Assembly (NCBI GenBank): GCA_017447165.1
Contig: JAFSOD010000001.1
Location: 1 to 64,000, forward strand
Origin: Bacilli bacterium
GTDB lineage: Bacteria > Bacillota_I > Bacilli_A > RFN20 > CAG-826
DNA: 64,000 nucleotides
Reading direction: 5' to 3'
Shown in pieces: positions 26,495 to 37,020 of this stretch. The stretch's first letter is position 1, and every line of letters starts with the position of its first letter. The notes under the pieces are model-generated. The model did not search any database, was not told the origin of the DNA, and worked only from the letters and a program-made list of their open reading frames with translations. Position numbers and translations under genes: made by a program.

Positions 26495-28141
26495 ATGAAA
26501 AAGAGTCGTAAAATAGCGTTAATTGTGCTTGCTTCTGTTTCAGCACTTTTCCTCGCTGCATTTATGGTGCTATACTTTGTCACCCCACAAATCGTTGGTG
26601 ATGCTGCTTTCCCACTTGAACAAAATTTAAATGGCATCGCATCCTTATTCACTTATCCTTTTAATGGTGGTGGTCAAGATACAACAATGCTTGTTATGTC
26701 CATTGTTGGATTAGTTGTTGATGCGGTTGTGTTTGTTTCTTTAGTTCTTGGCATTGTCTATTCATGCATCAAGAAGAAATTTATTTACCTCGTTTTTATC
26801 CCAGTATTACTACTTGCAGAATTTGCCGCATTAGCATTACTTGCTCCATATGCCCCAGTTTCTGAAATTGATTACTACAAAGAATTATATGTAACTTACA
26901 TTAATATGGGTCTTGAAGGTGGCGCCACAGGATTGGTTGTGTTCTCAATCATCATGTTAATCGTTGCAAGTCTTGGATTCATTGTTGCTTATATTACCTA
27001 TATTTTAGGATTAGTATTTGCTAAGAAACCATCAGCAGATGAAGAAGTTGTGGTTGCTCCAGTTGCTGAAGAAGCTAGTGATCCTGAAATTGTTGAAGAA
27101 GGTGAAGAATTACTTCCTCCAACATTTGAAGAACCAGTCGTGGTTGCTGAACCTGTTGAAGAAGAAGCTAGTGTTGAACCAGAACCTGTTACTCCTGAAC
27201 CTGTTCCAGAAGAAGAACCAAAGGTGGAACCAGAGCCAGCTCAACAAGTAAATGTTAATGTTAACAACGCTCCTGCTGGTAATGGATTAGATCAAAATTC
27301 CCTCGCTTCATTATTAAGAGAAGTTGTTAGAGATATTGTTAGAGATGAAATTGCTCGTAATAATGCTAATCAACCAGAAAAACCACAACAAGCTCCAGCT
27401 GGTAATCAAACTATTACTGGTGCGACATTCGGTGGACCACTTGTTGTTCAATACTTTAATGGTGGTATTAATGGCGTTAATCCTCCAGTAGCTGCTCCAG
27501 CTCCTGAAGCACCAAAACCAGCTCCTGTTGAAGAAAAGAAACCTGAACCTGTTAAGGAAGAACCAAAACCAGAGCCAGTTAAGGAAGCACCAAAACCAGA
27601 GCCAGCTCCTGCTCCAGTCGTGGAAGTTAAAGTTGAACCTACTCCTTTATTTGTTAAAAAACCAGAAGAACCAGGTAAACCAGAAGCCCCTAAATATGAG
27701 AGAATTGGCTTTGCAGAAAGATTATTAAAATCTGATAAAGAATTACATGATTTATATAATGAACTTAAGAATGAAATTCTTAGTTACGGAGTTAAATCTC
27801 GTATTTCTGCCGTTGGTGATACATTCCGCTTACATAAGAAAATGTATGTCAGAATTACTGTTGCTGGTAAATCACTCAAGTTATACTTCGCTTTAGATCC
27901 AAAAGATTACGAAGGAAGTACAATCCCTGTGCAAGACGCATCAAGTAAAGAGATGTACGCGGAAATTCCATTAGTGTTTAAAGTTAAATCCGGATTATCT
28001 GTTAGAAGATGTAAAGAACTTATTCAAGCCGTTATGGAAAAAGATAACCTTGAACAAGGTGAAATCGGAAAAGTTAACTGGATTAAAGAACTTAAAGCAG
28101 AAATGGCTGCCGGAAAGAAAAAAGAAAAAGAAGAAGAATAA
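26495..28141 (+). CDS. Membrane protein with Pro/Glu-rich linker and a conserved C-terminal domain
   Basis: The 548-residue protein has four hydrophobic segments in the first ~175 residues. A ~230-residue linker follows, rich in Pro, Glu, Val and Lys (repeats such as PEPVKEEPKPEPVKEAPKPE). Near residues 280-295 is a conserved helix (LASLLREVVRDIVRDEIARN). The C-terminal ~130 residues form a folded domain (GFAERLLKSDKELHDLYNEL, KMYVRITVAGKSLKLYFALD). I know similar C-terminal domains only from Erysipelotrichia-like proteins and cannot name a function. AGGAGA precedes the ATG and a TATAAT-type promoter lies just upstream. Confidence 0.6.
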   Translation: MKKSRKIALIVLASVSALFLAAFMVLYFVTPQIVGDAAFPLEQNLNGIASLFTYPFNGGGQDTTMLVMSIVGLVVDAVVFVSLVLGIVYSCIKKKFIYLVFIPVLLLAEFAALALLAPYAPVSEIDYYKELYVTYINMGLEGGATGLVVFSIIMLIVASLGFIVAYITYILGLVFAKKPSADEEVVVAPVAEEASDPEIVEEGEELLPPTFEEPVVVAEPVEEEASVEPEPVTPEPVPEEEPKVEPEPAQQVNVNVNNAPAGNGLDQNSLASLLREVVRDIVRDEIARNNANQPEKPQQAPAGNQTITGATFGGPLVVQYFNGGINGVNPPVAAPAPEAPKPAPVEEKKPEPVKEEPKPEPVKEAPKPEPAPAPVVEVKVEPTPLFVKKPEEPGKPEAPKYERIGFAERLLKSDKELHDLYNELKNEILSYGVKSRISAVGDTFRLHKKMYVRITVAGKSLKLYFALDPKDYEGSTIPVQDASSKEMYAEIPLVFKVKSGLSVRRCKELIQAVMEKDNLEQGEIGKVNWIKELKAEMAAGKKKEKEEE

Positions 28142-28160
28142 TCGACTTCAAAATAAATTA

Positions 28161-28184
28161 GACCAACTTTGTTGGTCTTTTTTA
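28161..28184 (+). terminator. Terminator
   Basis: GACCAAC (28161-28167) / GTTGGTC (28171-28177) with loop TTT, followed by a T run. Confidence 0.9.
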
Positions 28185-28263
28185 TATATCATAAATACTT
28201 ACAAATTATATGATATAATATGTAACCGAACTTGTGTCAGTTCAGATAGGAAGTGGTTTATTA

Positions 28264-29286
28264 ATGCCTGACCCCGCTATATCGTGGATTATCATTGTTC
28301 TATTAATAATTTTAAGCTTTTTCTTTTCCGGGGCCGAAACCTCTATCGCTTGCTGCAATAAGTTTAAAATGCAAGTTGATGCAGATGATGGAAAAACCAT
28401 TCCTAAAATATTATTAAAAATTATAGATAAATATGATCGTGCTTTAACGATTATCCTTATCGGAAATAACATAGTTGCAATTGCCATATCATCAATCTCG
28501 ACATTGTTATTTTTATCTTACTTTGATAAAGTCGGAATTCCAGAGGCAACCATCTCTTTAATCTCCTCTATTATCATGACTTTTATCGTTTATATTGTTG
28601 GAGATACGTTACCAAAAACCATTGCTAGAAGTATTCCAGATACATTTTCTAAAATTGTGGCAGTGCCGATTTATCTACTGATGTTTTTATTGTATCCAAT
28701 CACTATTATATTTGAATCTGGGGTGAAATTGACTTCTAAAATTTTTAAATTAAAGGACGTAGAGGAATTCACTGAAGAAGACTTAATTGATGAAATTGAA
28801 AAAGCTTCTGAAGGCGATATGATTGATGAAGAACAAGCAGAAATTGTTCAATCAACAATGGACTTTTTAGACACAAATGTTGAGAAAGTTTTAACACCAA
28901 AAAATGCGATTTTGGCAATAAATATGCGCGATTTGACGAACGAATACCTACAAAACCTCATTATTAATACTAACTATTCACGTATTCCTGTATACGATAA
29001 AGTTTTTGATAATATGATTGGTATATTAAATGTAAAAATCTACTTTGAAGAATATTCTAAAGATTCACATGTTTCTATTAGAAGTATCTTACAAAAACCA
29101 TATTTTGTATCAAACAAAATCATGATCGATGATTTGTTCCACGGCTTTAGAAAGCATCACACTCACATCGCTTTAGTTAGAAACACACAAAATAGAATTA
29201 TTGGCATGGTGACAATGGAAGATATATTAGAAGAAATAGTTTCTGATATCTCTGAACCAGCTAGCCAAAAAAGGAGAAAAGCATAA
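28264..29286 (+). CDS. CNNM/CBS-domain transporter (HlyC/CorC family), first copy
   Basis: The 340-residue protein has a CNNM/DUF21 membrane domain (ILSFFFSGAETSIACCNKFK, ALTIILIGNNIVAIAISS, FIVYIVGDTLPKTIARS) followed by a pair of CBS domains (NVEKVLTPKNAIL, YSRIPVYDKVFDNMIGILNV, GMVTMEDILEEIV). It ends just after the CBS pair, lacking the CorC_HlyC domain. The ATG at 28264 has AGGAAG before it and is preferred over the GTG at 28234. The family exports or controls Mg2+ and related cations. It is coupled to the next paralogue (TAATG). Confidence 0.88.
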   Translation: MPDPAISWIIIVLLIILSFFFSGAETSIACCNKFKMQVDADDGKTIPKILLKIIDKYDRALTIILIGNNIVAIAISSISTLLFLSYFDKVGIPEATISLISSIIMTFIVYIVGDTLPKTIARSIPDTFSKIVAVPIYLLMFLLYPITIIFESGVKLTSKIFKLKDVEEFTEEDLIDEIEKASEGDMIDEEQAEIVQSTMDFLDTNVEKVLTPKNAILAINMRDLTNEYLQNLIINTNYSRIPVYDKVFDNMIGILNVKIYFEEYSKDSHVSIRSILQKPYFVSNKIMIDDLFHGFRKHHTHIALVRNTQNRIIGMVTMEDILEEIVSDISEPASQKRRKA

Positions 29287-30569
29287 TGCGTTGGTGGTAT
29301 TGGCTCACTATTGCTATTTTAACCTTCCTTAGTATATTCTTTTCTAGTGCAGACATGGTCTATAGTGTGGTCAATCAATCTAAACTTAAAGACGCAAGCG
29401 AAAAAGGAAATAAAAAAGCCAAAGTTGCTTTAAGTATTGCAAAAGACTATGAGTTTTCTATTGCCTCTATTTTATTTGGTAATAACTTAGTTAATATTTT
29501 AGCTTCATCTATCATTACTCTTATTGGTGTGTGGTGGAACACTGTTCAAGGAATTAGTTGGGGAACAACCGTATCCTCAGTTATCTTTACAGTTGTAATT
29601 ATTATCTTTGCTGAATTTGCTCCTAAAAGCTTCTCTAAGAAATATTCTTATTCTTTAGCATTAATTTATGCTTATCCGGTCATTTTCTTTAAATATATAA
29701 CATCTCCCTTCGTGTGGCCTATTTCTAAATTATTTACTTTGATTGGTCGATTATTTAAAAAGAAATCCAAAGAAGAAGATCAAATTGATGAAGATGTTCT
29801 TATGAACATGGTCGACGAACTAGAAGAAACTGAAGAATATGACGAACAAGATGCAGAATTAGTAAGAAGTGCGATTGATATTAACGACGTTGAGGCTCAT
29901 GAAATCATGACTCCGCGTGTCGACGTGTACGCGATTAATGTTGAATCTGATTTAGAAGAAATTATTAAAGAAGGGGAAATTTTTAAACATTCTCGTATTC
30001 CTGTTTATGAAGATACAATTGATAATGTTATTGGTATTTTACCAATTAAAGAATTAGCGAAGGCCATTTTTAGAAAAGATGAACATATCGATATTATTTC
30101 TTTATGTTATAAACCATTAGTGGTTCCAAGAAATAGACAATTATTAGATTTATTAGAAGAATTTAAATCTTCTAAGATCCATATTGCTTTAATTATTGAT
30201 GAATATGGCGGACTAGAAGGTATTGTCACTATGGAAGATATCTTAGAAGAAATTGTTGGTGATATCTTTGATGAGACCGATGAAATTGAAGAAGAATATA
30301 TTGATAATGGTAATGGAACCTATATTGTTGATGGCTCTATGAATATCGAAGACTTCTTTGAACTCATTGAATATAAAGGTGAATTTGAAACTGACTATGA
30401 GACTGTGGGAGGGTTCTGTCAAGAAATCTTAGATAGATTCGCAGTTACTGGTGATAAATTCAACTTCGCTGAAAGATATGAATGTGAAGTCCTTAACGCG
30501 GATGAATATACGGTTCATAAGTTAAGAGTAATTGACACTGAGTTCGTCAGCGAAGAGGAAGAAAAATAA
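29286..30569 (+). CDS. CNNM/CBS-domain transporter (HlyC/CorC family), second copy
   Basis: The 427-residue paralogue of the preceding gene has the DUF21 membrane domain (IFFSSADMVYSVVNQSKLKD, SILFGNNLVNILASS, EFAPKSFSKKYS), a CBS pair (AHEIMTPRVDVYAINVES, SRIPVYEDTIDNVIGIL, LEGIVTMEDILEEIVGDIFD) and a C-terminal CorC_HlyC domain (YIVDGSMNIEDFFELI). The start overlaps the upstream stop by one base. The two subunits, one long and one short, probably form a hetero-oligomer in the membrane (inference). Export of Mg2+ or Co2+ is the family expectation. Confidence 0.9.
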   Translation: MRWWYWLTIAILTFLSIFFSSADMVYSVVNQSKLKDASEKGNKKAKVALSIAKDYEFSIASILFGNNLVNILASSIITLIGVWWNTVQGISWGTTVSSVIFTVVIIIFAEFAPKSFSKKYSYSLALIYAYPVIFFKYITSPFVWPISKLFTLIGRLFKKKSKEEDQIDEDVLMNMVDELEETEEYDEQDAELVRSAIDINDVEAHEIMTPRVDVYAINVESDLEEIIKEGEIFKHSRIPVYEDTIDNVIGILPIKELAKAIFRKDEHIDIISLCYKPLVVPRNRQLLDLLEEFKSSKIHIALIIDEYGGLEGIVTMEDILEEIVGDIFDETDEIEEEYIDNGNGTYIVDGSMNIEDFFELIEYKGEFETDYETVGGFCQEILDRFAVTGDKFNFAERYECEVLNADEYTVHKLRVIDTEFVSEEEEK

Positions 30570-30573
30570 AAGA

Positions 30574-30600
30574 CGTTAGAATTATCTAACGCCTTTTTTT
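30574..30600. terminator. Bidirectional terminator between CNNM genes and eno
   Basis: CGTTAGA (30574-30580) / TCTAACG (30585-30591), then a T run on the plus strand. It separates the convergent CNNM and eno genes. Confidence 0.85.
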
Positions 30601-30617
30601 GTTTAAGGTTTTATCAA

Positions 30618-32556
<1,939 letters not shown>

Positions 32557-32713
32557 GCCTCTATTATATACACTTACTAGGATATATCAACTTTATCTAT
32601 AAATATTTAAAATTTTTATTAACTATTTATAGTTAATACTTTTTTTCTGAAAAATTTTTTTCACAAGGTTGGCGTTTTTGATCGTCTTTATATATATGAG
32701 AGGGGCGAAAAGT

Positions 32714-33010
32714 ATGAACCGAAAAAAGAAAGAAAATAAAATCCAAAATATCGCAAAAATCTATCTTCACACTCTATCATTCTCTAGTGGCGAGATTTAT
32801 TCCCTTCAATCTCAGACTCTTTACTCATTCCTTTCTGCAGTAGAACTTGCCTATTCGTCCTTAAGCGCCCCTCTACAAAAGATAATCAATAATGACTTCT
32901 TCTATCAGGATTATCCAGGGTGGTGGAAGCTTCTATATAAAAAGAGTAGTTATCAAAGATTAAAGAATCAGGCTATTGATCAGTTCCTGGAGGTGTTTTA
33001 TGAAATTTAA
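32714..33010 (+). CDS. Small sigma-like protein heading the pilus operon (MG284/MPN403-like)
   Basis: The 98-residue basic protein has NRKKKENKIQNIAKIYLHTL at its N-terminus and NDFFYQDYPGWWKLLYKKSS, then YQRLKNQAIDQFLEVF at its end. That end pattern (ND---...WW---Y-K--Y-RLK--A---FL) is like the small MG284/MPN403-type proteins of Mollicutes and relatives, which resemble sigma region 4 (my recollection, not checked). The start ATG at 32714 follows GAGGGGCG; an earlier frame start has no ribosome site. It overlaps the next gene by 11 bases. I infer that it may regulate the pilus operon it opens. Confidence 0.5.
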   Translation: MNRKKKENKIQNIAKIYLHTLSFSSGEIYSLQSQTLYSFLSAVELAYSSLSAPLQKIINNDFFYQDYPGWWKLLYKKSSYQRLKNQAIDQFLEVFYEI

Positions 33011-33956
33011 AAGAAAACTATTATTCATTTCTTCGCTTCCATTATGTTTAGGAGCAGGTCCAAGCTTTGGAATACCATATACTTTTACTAGTTCAACTGT
33101 GATAACTAAATTAACTGGTAACGAAAACACTTCTATTACTTTAATGTTCGATCCTCTTGTTCCAACTAATTATACAGTTGTTTCTCGATTATATAATCAT
33201 ACGACTAATGCTTTACTTTTTAGTAGCACGATGGAAGAGACAATAGGAAAACCATATACCGTAAATTATCCAACTAGATATAAATTAAATAGTTCGGGAT
33301 TAAGATTCGAATATGAAATCTCTTATATGAGGATTATATCTAAGCTTAGTGGAGTGCTTTATCCATTTGTAGCTAAAACTATTAATGCTCTACAGTATAA
33401 AGATGAAGATTATGTTACAGAAAACGCTTTTATCAAAGTTGAATCCACTAAAGTGGTAACTGGAGAAAAATTTAATTTCGATAACTACAATGAGTATCTA
33501 TCTAAAAACGAAGACAATTCTTTAGATTTTTCTACTGCAAAAATATATTACCTCCACAGTTACGATTTTAACTATTTAAAAGCTGAATATCACATTAAAG
33601 ATTATAAAGATGTTTATCCTAATCTGAAGCACGAAAATGATGAGGTGGTTTTAAACGTGGATTGTGTAAAAAATGGTACGGAAATCTCTTTTGTGATAAA
33701 TGAAGATTTGTATGTTAAACCAGATTCGTTAGAAATGTCATCAAGTAAACTGTCAGGATATATTAAAACGGATAAGCTATTCGTGCCTATAAATAAGCAG
33801 AAATTATTAGAGGAAAATGACTCTTATATTTTGATTAAAGAAGCTGGTTATTCCTGCATCGATATTAAGCTTCCTTTTACTTATTTTTTCAACAAGAAAA
33901 TTGTTGGGCTTTGTTATAACTCTGACTACTGTATTTCAGGAGGAATTAGAGAATGA
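33000..33956 (+). CDS. Secreted protein of the pilus locus
   Basis: The 318-residue protein begins with a signal peptide (KFKRKLLFISSLPLCLGAGP) and is otherwise a beta-rich, extracytoplasmic-looking protein (FTSSTVITKLTGNENTSITL, then LYPFVAKTINALQ, YLHSYDFNYLKAEYHIKDYK). The start ATG at 33000 lies 6 bases after GGAGGT. No family is recognised. It overlaps the upstream gene by 11 bases and the next by 4, so it is firmly inside the pilus operon and could be a surface component, a minor tip protein or a wall-spanning adaptor. Confidence 0.6.
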   Translation: MKFKRKLLFISSLPLCLGAGPSFGIPYTFTSSTVITKLTGNENTSITLMFDPLVPTNYTVVSRLYNHTTNALLFSSTMEETIGKPYTVNYPTRYKLNSSGLRFEYEISYMRIISKLSGVLYPFVAKTINALQYKDEDYVTENAFIKVESTKVVTGEKFNFDNYNEYLSKNEDNSLDFSTAKIYYLHSYDFNYLKAEYHIKDYKDVYPNLKHENDEVVLNVDCVKNGTEISFVINEDLYVKPDSLEMSSSKLSGYIKTDKLFVPINKQKLLEENDSYILIKEAGYSCIDIKLPFTYFFNKKIVGLCYNSDYCISGGIRE

Positions 33957-34336
33957 TTATTATGTTAATTTCTCCGTTAATTGGGCTAGTTTCGCTGCAA
34001 TATTTCGCTTTAAATTACTCAATTCAGGGTTTGAATAGAGCTATATTATATACCCCGATTGAGATTATGTATAAAGGGGTAGTGTCTCTAGGAGATAAAC
34101 CTAGAATTTCTAGAGATGATTTTGAGTATATTGTCATGTCTTATTATGACCATATAATTCCAAGGTATTCTAAGAATTATTCTATAGACTTTTATTATTA
34201 CAATCTAGAAGATCAATCAATGTGTTTAACAGATAACTGTGAAGGAGTGGAGATTACTATTAATTGTAAGTTAAATATAACATATGATTATCATCGCGTT
34301 ATGTACTATGAATTAAAGGAGAGTAACAATGGATAA
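33953..34336 (+). CDS. Pseudopilin-like membrane protein, TadE/F type
   Basis: The 127-residue protein has a single hydrophobic N-terminal helix (LISPLIGLVSLQYFALNYSI) then a soluble domain with two Cys residues near the end (MCLTDNCEG). This layout, short N-terminal helix plus small beta domain, fits TadE/TadF-type minor pilins. It overlaps the secreted gene by 4 bases and the ATPase gene by 8. The assignment rests on layout and neighbours, not on a clear motif. Confidence 0.5.
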   Translation: MIIMLISPLIGLVSLQYFALNYSIQGLNRAILYTPIEIMYKGVVSLGDKPRISRDDFEYIVMSYYDHIIPRYSKNYSIDFYYYNLEDQSMCLTDNCEGVEITINCKLNITYDYHRVMYYELKESNNG

Positions 34337-35261
34337 AGCTAAGGCAATTTATTATATTGAAAACTCTTTTCTAGCATCTTTATTTAAAGATAGTGAAGTC
34401 ACTGATATCTCATATAACGGAGAAAGCATCTTTTATGTATCAAACACTTTAGGAAGAAAGAAAAGCAACATCGTTGTTGAACAGCAAGCGGTCAGGGATT
34501 TTTTAAGACAAATATCTAATCTTAGCGAACAACAATTTTCATATACCACTCCTAATTTAGATATTTCGATTGGTAAATATCGTATCAACGCCACTCATCA
34601 GTCTGTGGGAAAAATTGATAATGAAGATGTTGTTACATTTTCTATTAGAATTGCTTCTACTAAGCCGCGTATAACTAAGGACAGCGATTTCTTTACTCCT
34701 TTATTAGTTGAGCTCATTGATGTGATATCTAAAAGCGAGAAATCAATTATTATTGGAGGAGTGACTAGTTCAGGAAAAACTGAATTCCAAAAATATATCA
34801 TCCGTAATTTTGATGAAAATGTTCGAGTGATAGTTATTGATAATGTTTTAGAGTTAGACGCTGTCAGAAATGAATCTAATATCGATTTAACTTGTTGGAA
34901 GGTTGATGAAAGAAATCCATATACTAGTAGCAGCCTATTAATTAAAAATGCTTTAAGAAACAATCCAGACTGGCTAATTTTAGCAGAGGCCAGAGATAAA
35001 GAAATGGTGGATGTTCTTAATTCTGCCATGACTGGGATGCCAATTATCACGACAATCCATGCTTTTGATGTGTATTCCCTCCCCTACCGTATGGGAAGAA
35101 TGGTTTTAAGAGGTGATCAAAAACTAGATTATGATGAAACGCTTAAAGATATTTATTACCATTTCCATTTTTATTTCTATTTAAATAAGAAATCAGTTAA
35201 AGGGAAGATTGTTAGATATTTGGATTATCTTATCAAAAGGAAATACTGTTCCTTATTTTGA
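34329..35261 (+). CDS. TadA/CpaF-like secretion ATPase
   Basis: The 310-residue protein is a VirB11/CpaF-type secretion NTPase: Walker A GGVTSSGKT (143-151), an Asp/Glu-rich DNVLELDA box, Walker B region DWLILAEARD (214-223) and the His box TTIHAF (241-246). The N-terminal domain (1-110) is short. It would drive assembly of the Flp/Tad-like pilus. It overlaps both neighbours, so expression is coupled. TadA proteins are often 400-470 residues; this one is compact but has all nucleotide motifs. Confidence 0.88.
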   Translation: MDKAKAIYYIENSFLASLFKDSEVTDISYNGESIFYVSNTLGRKKSNIVVEQQAVRDFLRQISNLSEQQFSYTTPNLDISIGKYRINATHQSVGKIDNEDVVTFSIRIASTKPRITKDSDFFTPLLVELIDVISKSEKSIIIGGVTSSGKTEFQKYIIRNFDENVRVIVIDNVLELDAVRNESNIDLTCWKVDERNPYTSSSLLIKNALRNNPDWLILAEARDKEMVDVLNSAMTGMPIITTIHAFDVYSLPYRMGRMVLRGDQKLDYDETLKDIYYHFHFYFYLNKKSVKGKIVRYLDYLIKRKYCSLF

Positions 35262-35857
35262 TTATTGTTTTAGTTATCGCTTTAGCGCTAGGGTCATATA
35301 TTTTCTTAAAACAAATTTATATTCCGATTTTTGTTGGGATAGGTGGTTTATTACTTATTTATTTCTACTTATCTAGATATTCCTCTATGGAAAAGAAAAA
35401 CGAAAAAGACCATGTTGATCAACTTATTTCATTACTATCTTATTTTGAAATTTTTATCTCTAATGGAAATAACGTTTATACATCTTTTAAGATGTTACTT
35501 CCTTATGCAGAACTATTTGTTCAAGATGCGATCAACTCTATGCTGATGCAAATTGATGTTGATAAGACTATTGGCCCATATATTAATTTTGCTAGTAAAT
35601 TCAATAATCGCACCATTGAGTCGCTAATGTTGTCTATTTACCAAATGGTGGATAACGGAGAAAACGCGATTGAATTAAGTGAATTTAATTTACTTTTTAA
35701 CAATATCAAGGAAAAGCATTTTGATGAGTTGATTGATTCTCATAAGAAGGGTTTAGACATTTTTAATTCTTTCCCTTTGATTGGAGCAGGAGCAATTACT
35801 ATCGTTTTATCCATCAGTATTGTTTCGATTATAGGAGATTACATCAATGTCATATAA
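35258..35857 (+). CDS. TadB/TadC-like membrane platform protein
   Basis: The 199-residue protein has two hydrophobic segments at the N-terminus (about 1-38), a cytoplasmic helical part (HVDQLISLLSYFEIFISNGN, then TIGPYINFASKFNNRTIESL) and a C-terminal membrane segment (about 172-196). This matches a short T2SSF/TadB-TadC platform. Usual Tad loci encode two such proteins of ~300 residues; here there is one small one. The start is probably the TTG at 35258 that overlaps the ATPase stop. Confidence 0.65.
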   Translation: MIIVLVIALALGSYIFLKQIYIPIFVGIGGLLLIYFYLSRYSSMEKKNEKDHVDQLISLLSYFEIFISNGNNVYTSFKMLLPYAELFVQDAINSMLMQIDVDKTIGPYINFASKFNNRTIESLMLSIYQMVDNGENAIELSEFNLLFNNIKEKHFDELIDSHKKGLDIFNSFPLIGAGAITIVLSISIVSIIGDYINVI

Positions 35858-36188
35858 GTTAGGTCTAATATTATCTATGGTCTTTGTCGTGTTATTCCTT
35901 CTTTTAGGAGGAGATATGATGTGTTTATCTGCTGCGTATAGTTATTTAGATTCTCACTCTATTTCTATTGGCTATTTAATCGCTAAATCAGGAAGAGTGG
36001 ATTCAGAATACATCTCATATTTAGAAGATGTTTACAAGGTAAATTTCGAAACGATTTCTCCAACTGAACCAGTTATTGGTGATGTTGTGGAATATACCAT
36101 TTATCGCTATTATCATCCGCTTATAATGGCGAGTCACGACGTTAAGATTACCGCATCAAGAACCACCGTGATTGGATATTACGGATAG
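35847..36188 (+). CDS. Second pseudopilin-like protein, TadE type
   Basis: The 113-residue protein has one N-terminal hydrophobic helix (LGLILSMVFVVLFLLLGGDM) followed by a small soluble domain (SISIGYLIAKSGRVDSEYIS, then VIGDVVEYTIYRYYHPLIMA). Size and layout match TadE-like minor pilins. It overlaps the platform gene by 11 bases and precedes the pilin gene by 15. Confidence 0.55.
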   Translation: MSYKLGLILSMVFVVLFLLLGGDMMCLSAAYSYLDSHSISIGYLIAKSGRVDSEYISYLEDVYKVNFETISPTEPVIGDVVEYTIYRYYHPLIMASHDVKITASRTTVIGYYG

Positions 36189-36203
36189 AAAGGAGAATTA
36201 GCT

Positions 36204-36425
36204 ATGTCTGAAATTAAAGGACAATTACTTGGTATCATTCTTACCTTAATGGTGTTCGCTGCTGTTTCTGTAACTATTGCTACTGTTTATAACCAAACTG
36301 CTAGTAAAGTTACTGAACATGCTCAAAACGTTGAACAAGGCGCATCTCAAGAACTTGAATCAGGTAACACAGGTGGGGCCATTGCCGCTCCAGGAAGTGT
36401 CGCTTATCCAGCGATTCACTATTAA
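36204..36425 (+). CDS. Flp-like major pilin candidate
   Basis: The 73-residue protein has a charged start, EIKGQLLGIILTLMVFAAVS, then a polar tail (TEHAQNVEQGASQELESGNT). A short basic leader ending in Gly before a hydrophobic helix is the layout of Flp pilins processed by a prepilin peptidase. The usual Glu at mature position 5 is not evident. AAAGGAGAA lies 7 bases before the ATG. Being last, smallest and strongly preceded by a ribosome site suggests the major subunit. No prepilin peptidase is in the window. Confidence 0.6.
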   Translation: MSEIKGQLLGIILTLMVFAAVSVTIATVYNQTASKVTEHAQNVEQGASQELESGNTGGAIAAPGSVAYPAIHY

Positions 36426-36498
36426 TTTAGAAAGAAGAGAGGATTACCTCTTTTCTTTTAGATTATATTGTATAAAATATTGATACGGAGGCTTATTT

Positions 36499-36723
36499 AT
36501 GGACACCAGAAAAGTAGTATCAGATATATTAGCGAAAAGAATTGATATCTCTAATTTAAAAGAAGAAGATTCTTTAAAGAATATTGGTTTAGATTCTCTT
36601 GATTTAGTGGAAGTGATGCTTGAGATTGAAGACACCCTCGGTATCGAATTCGATTCTGAAGAAATTGCAGAATTAACCACTCTTAAAAGTGTTTTGGATT
36701 TAATTAATTCAAAAATTAAATAA
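36499..36723 (+). CDS. acpP: Acyl carrier protein
   Basis: The 74-residue acidic protein has the phosphopantetheine site IGLDSLDLVEVML with its Ser, followed by IEDTLGIEFDSEEIAELTTL. It carries acyl chains in fatty acid or lipid synthesis. CGGAGG precedes the ATG. It is a standalone copy between the pilus operon and tRNA genes; fatty acid synthase genes are not near, so it could be a second, specialised carrier. Confidence 0.9.
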   Translation: MDTRKVVSDILAKRIDISNLKEEDSLKNIGLDSLDLVEVMLEIEDTLGIEFDSEEIAELTTLKSVLDLINSKIK

Positions 36724-36790
36724 AGCTCCTTGATTTTATAATAATCAATAATATATAATCATTCTTGCGTTTTTTAAACGTAAGTGAGCT

Positions 36791-36866
36791 GCCTACCTAG
36801 CTCAGTCGGTAGAGCTATCGGCTGTTAACCGATCGGTCGTGGGTTCGAGTCCCTCGGTAGGCGCCA
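36791..36866 (+). tRNA. tRNA-Asn (GTT)
   Basis: Acceptor GCCTACC/GGTAGGC, discriminator G, encoded CCA. The anticodon stem ATCGG/CCGAT encloses CTGTTAA, giving anticodon GTT. The T-loop is TTCGAGT. Confidence 0.95.
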
Positions 36867-36871
36867 CACTT

Positions 36872-36948
36872 GGCCTGTTGGAGAAGCGGCTTAACTCACC
36901 ACCCTTTCACGGTGGCATTCATGGGTTCGAATCCCATACAGGTCACCA
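36872..36948 (+). tRNA. tRNA-Glu (TTC)
   Basis: Acceptor GGCCTGT/ACAGGTC, discriminator A, encoded CCA. The anticodon stem CCACC/GGTGG encloses CTTTCAC, giving anticodon TTC. The T-loop is TTCGAAT. It lies 5 bases after tRNA-Asn. Confidence 0.95.
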
Positions 36949-36961
36949 CAAGTTGATAATT

Positions 36962-36989
36962 GGATTGATACAAAGTCAATCCTTTTTTT
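36962..36989 (+). terminator. Terminator after the tRNA pair
   Basis: GGATTGA (36962-36968) / TCAATCC (36976-36982), followed by TTTTTTT. The core resembles the dispersed AGGATTGATAC hairpin. Confidence 0.85.
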
Positions 36990-37020
36990 CTTGTCTTTTT
37001 CTGCGAAAACCAATGACAAG

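Noticed and set aside
27000-27660. Regular repeats that could be mistaken for a tandem DNA repeat or CRISPR-like array
   Set aside because: They encode the Pro/Glu-rich linker of the membrane protein and keep codon phase; units vary in length and there are no spacers.
32560-32713. AT-rich gap as a replication origin
   Set aside because: No DnaA-box cluster or dnaA/dnaN neighbours; it fits a divergent promoter region between gmk and the pilus operon.
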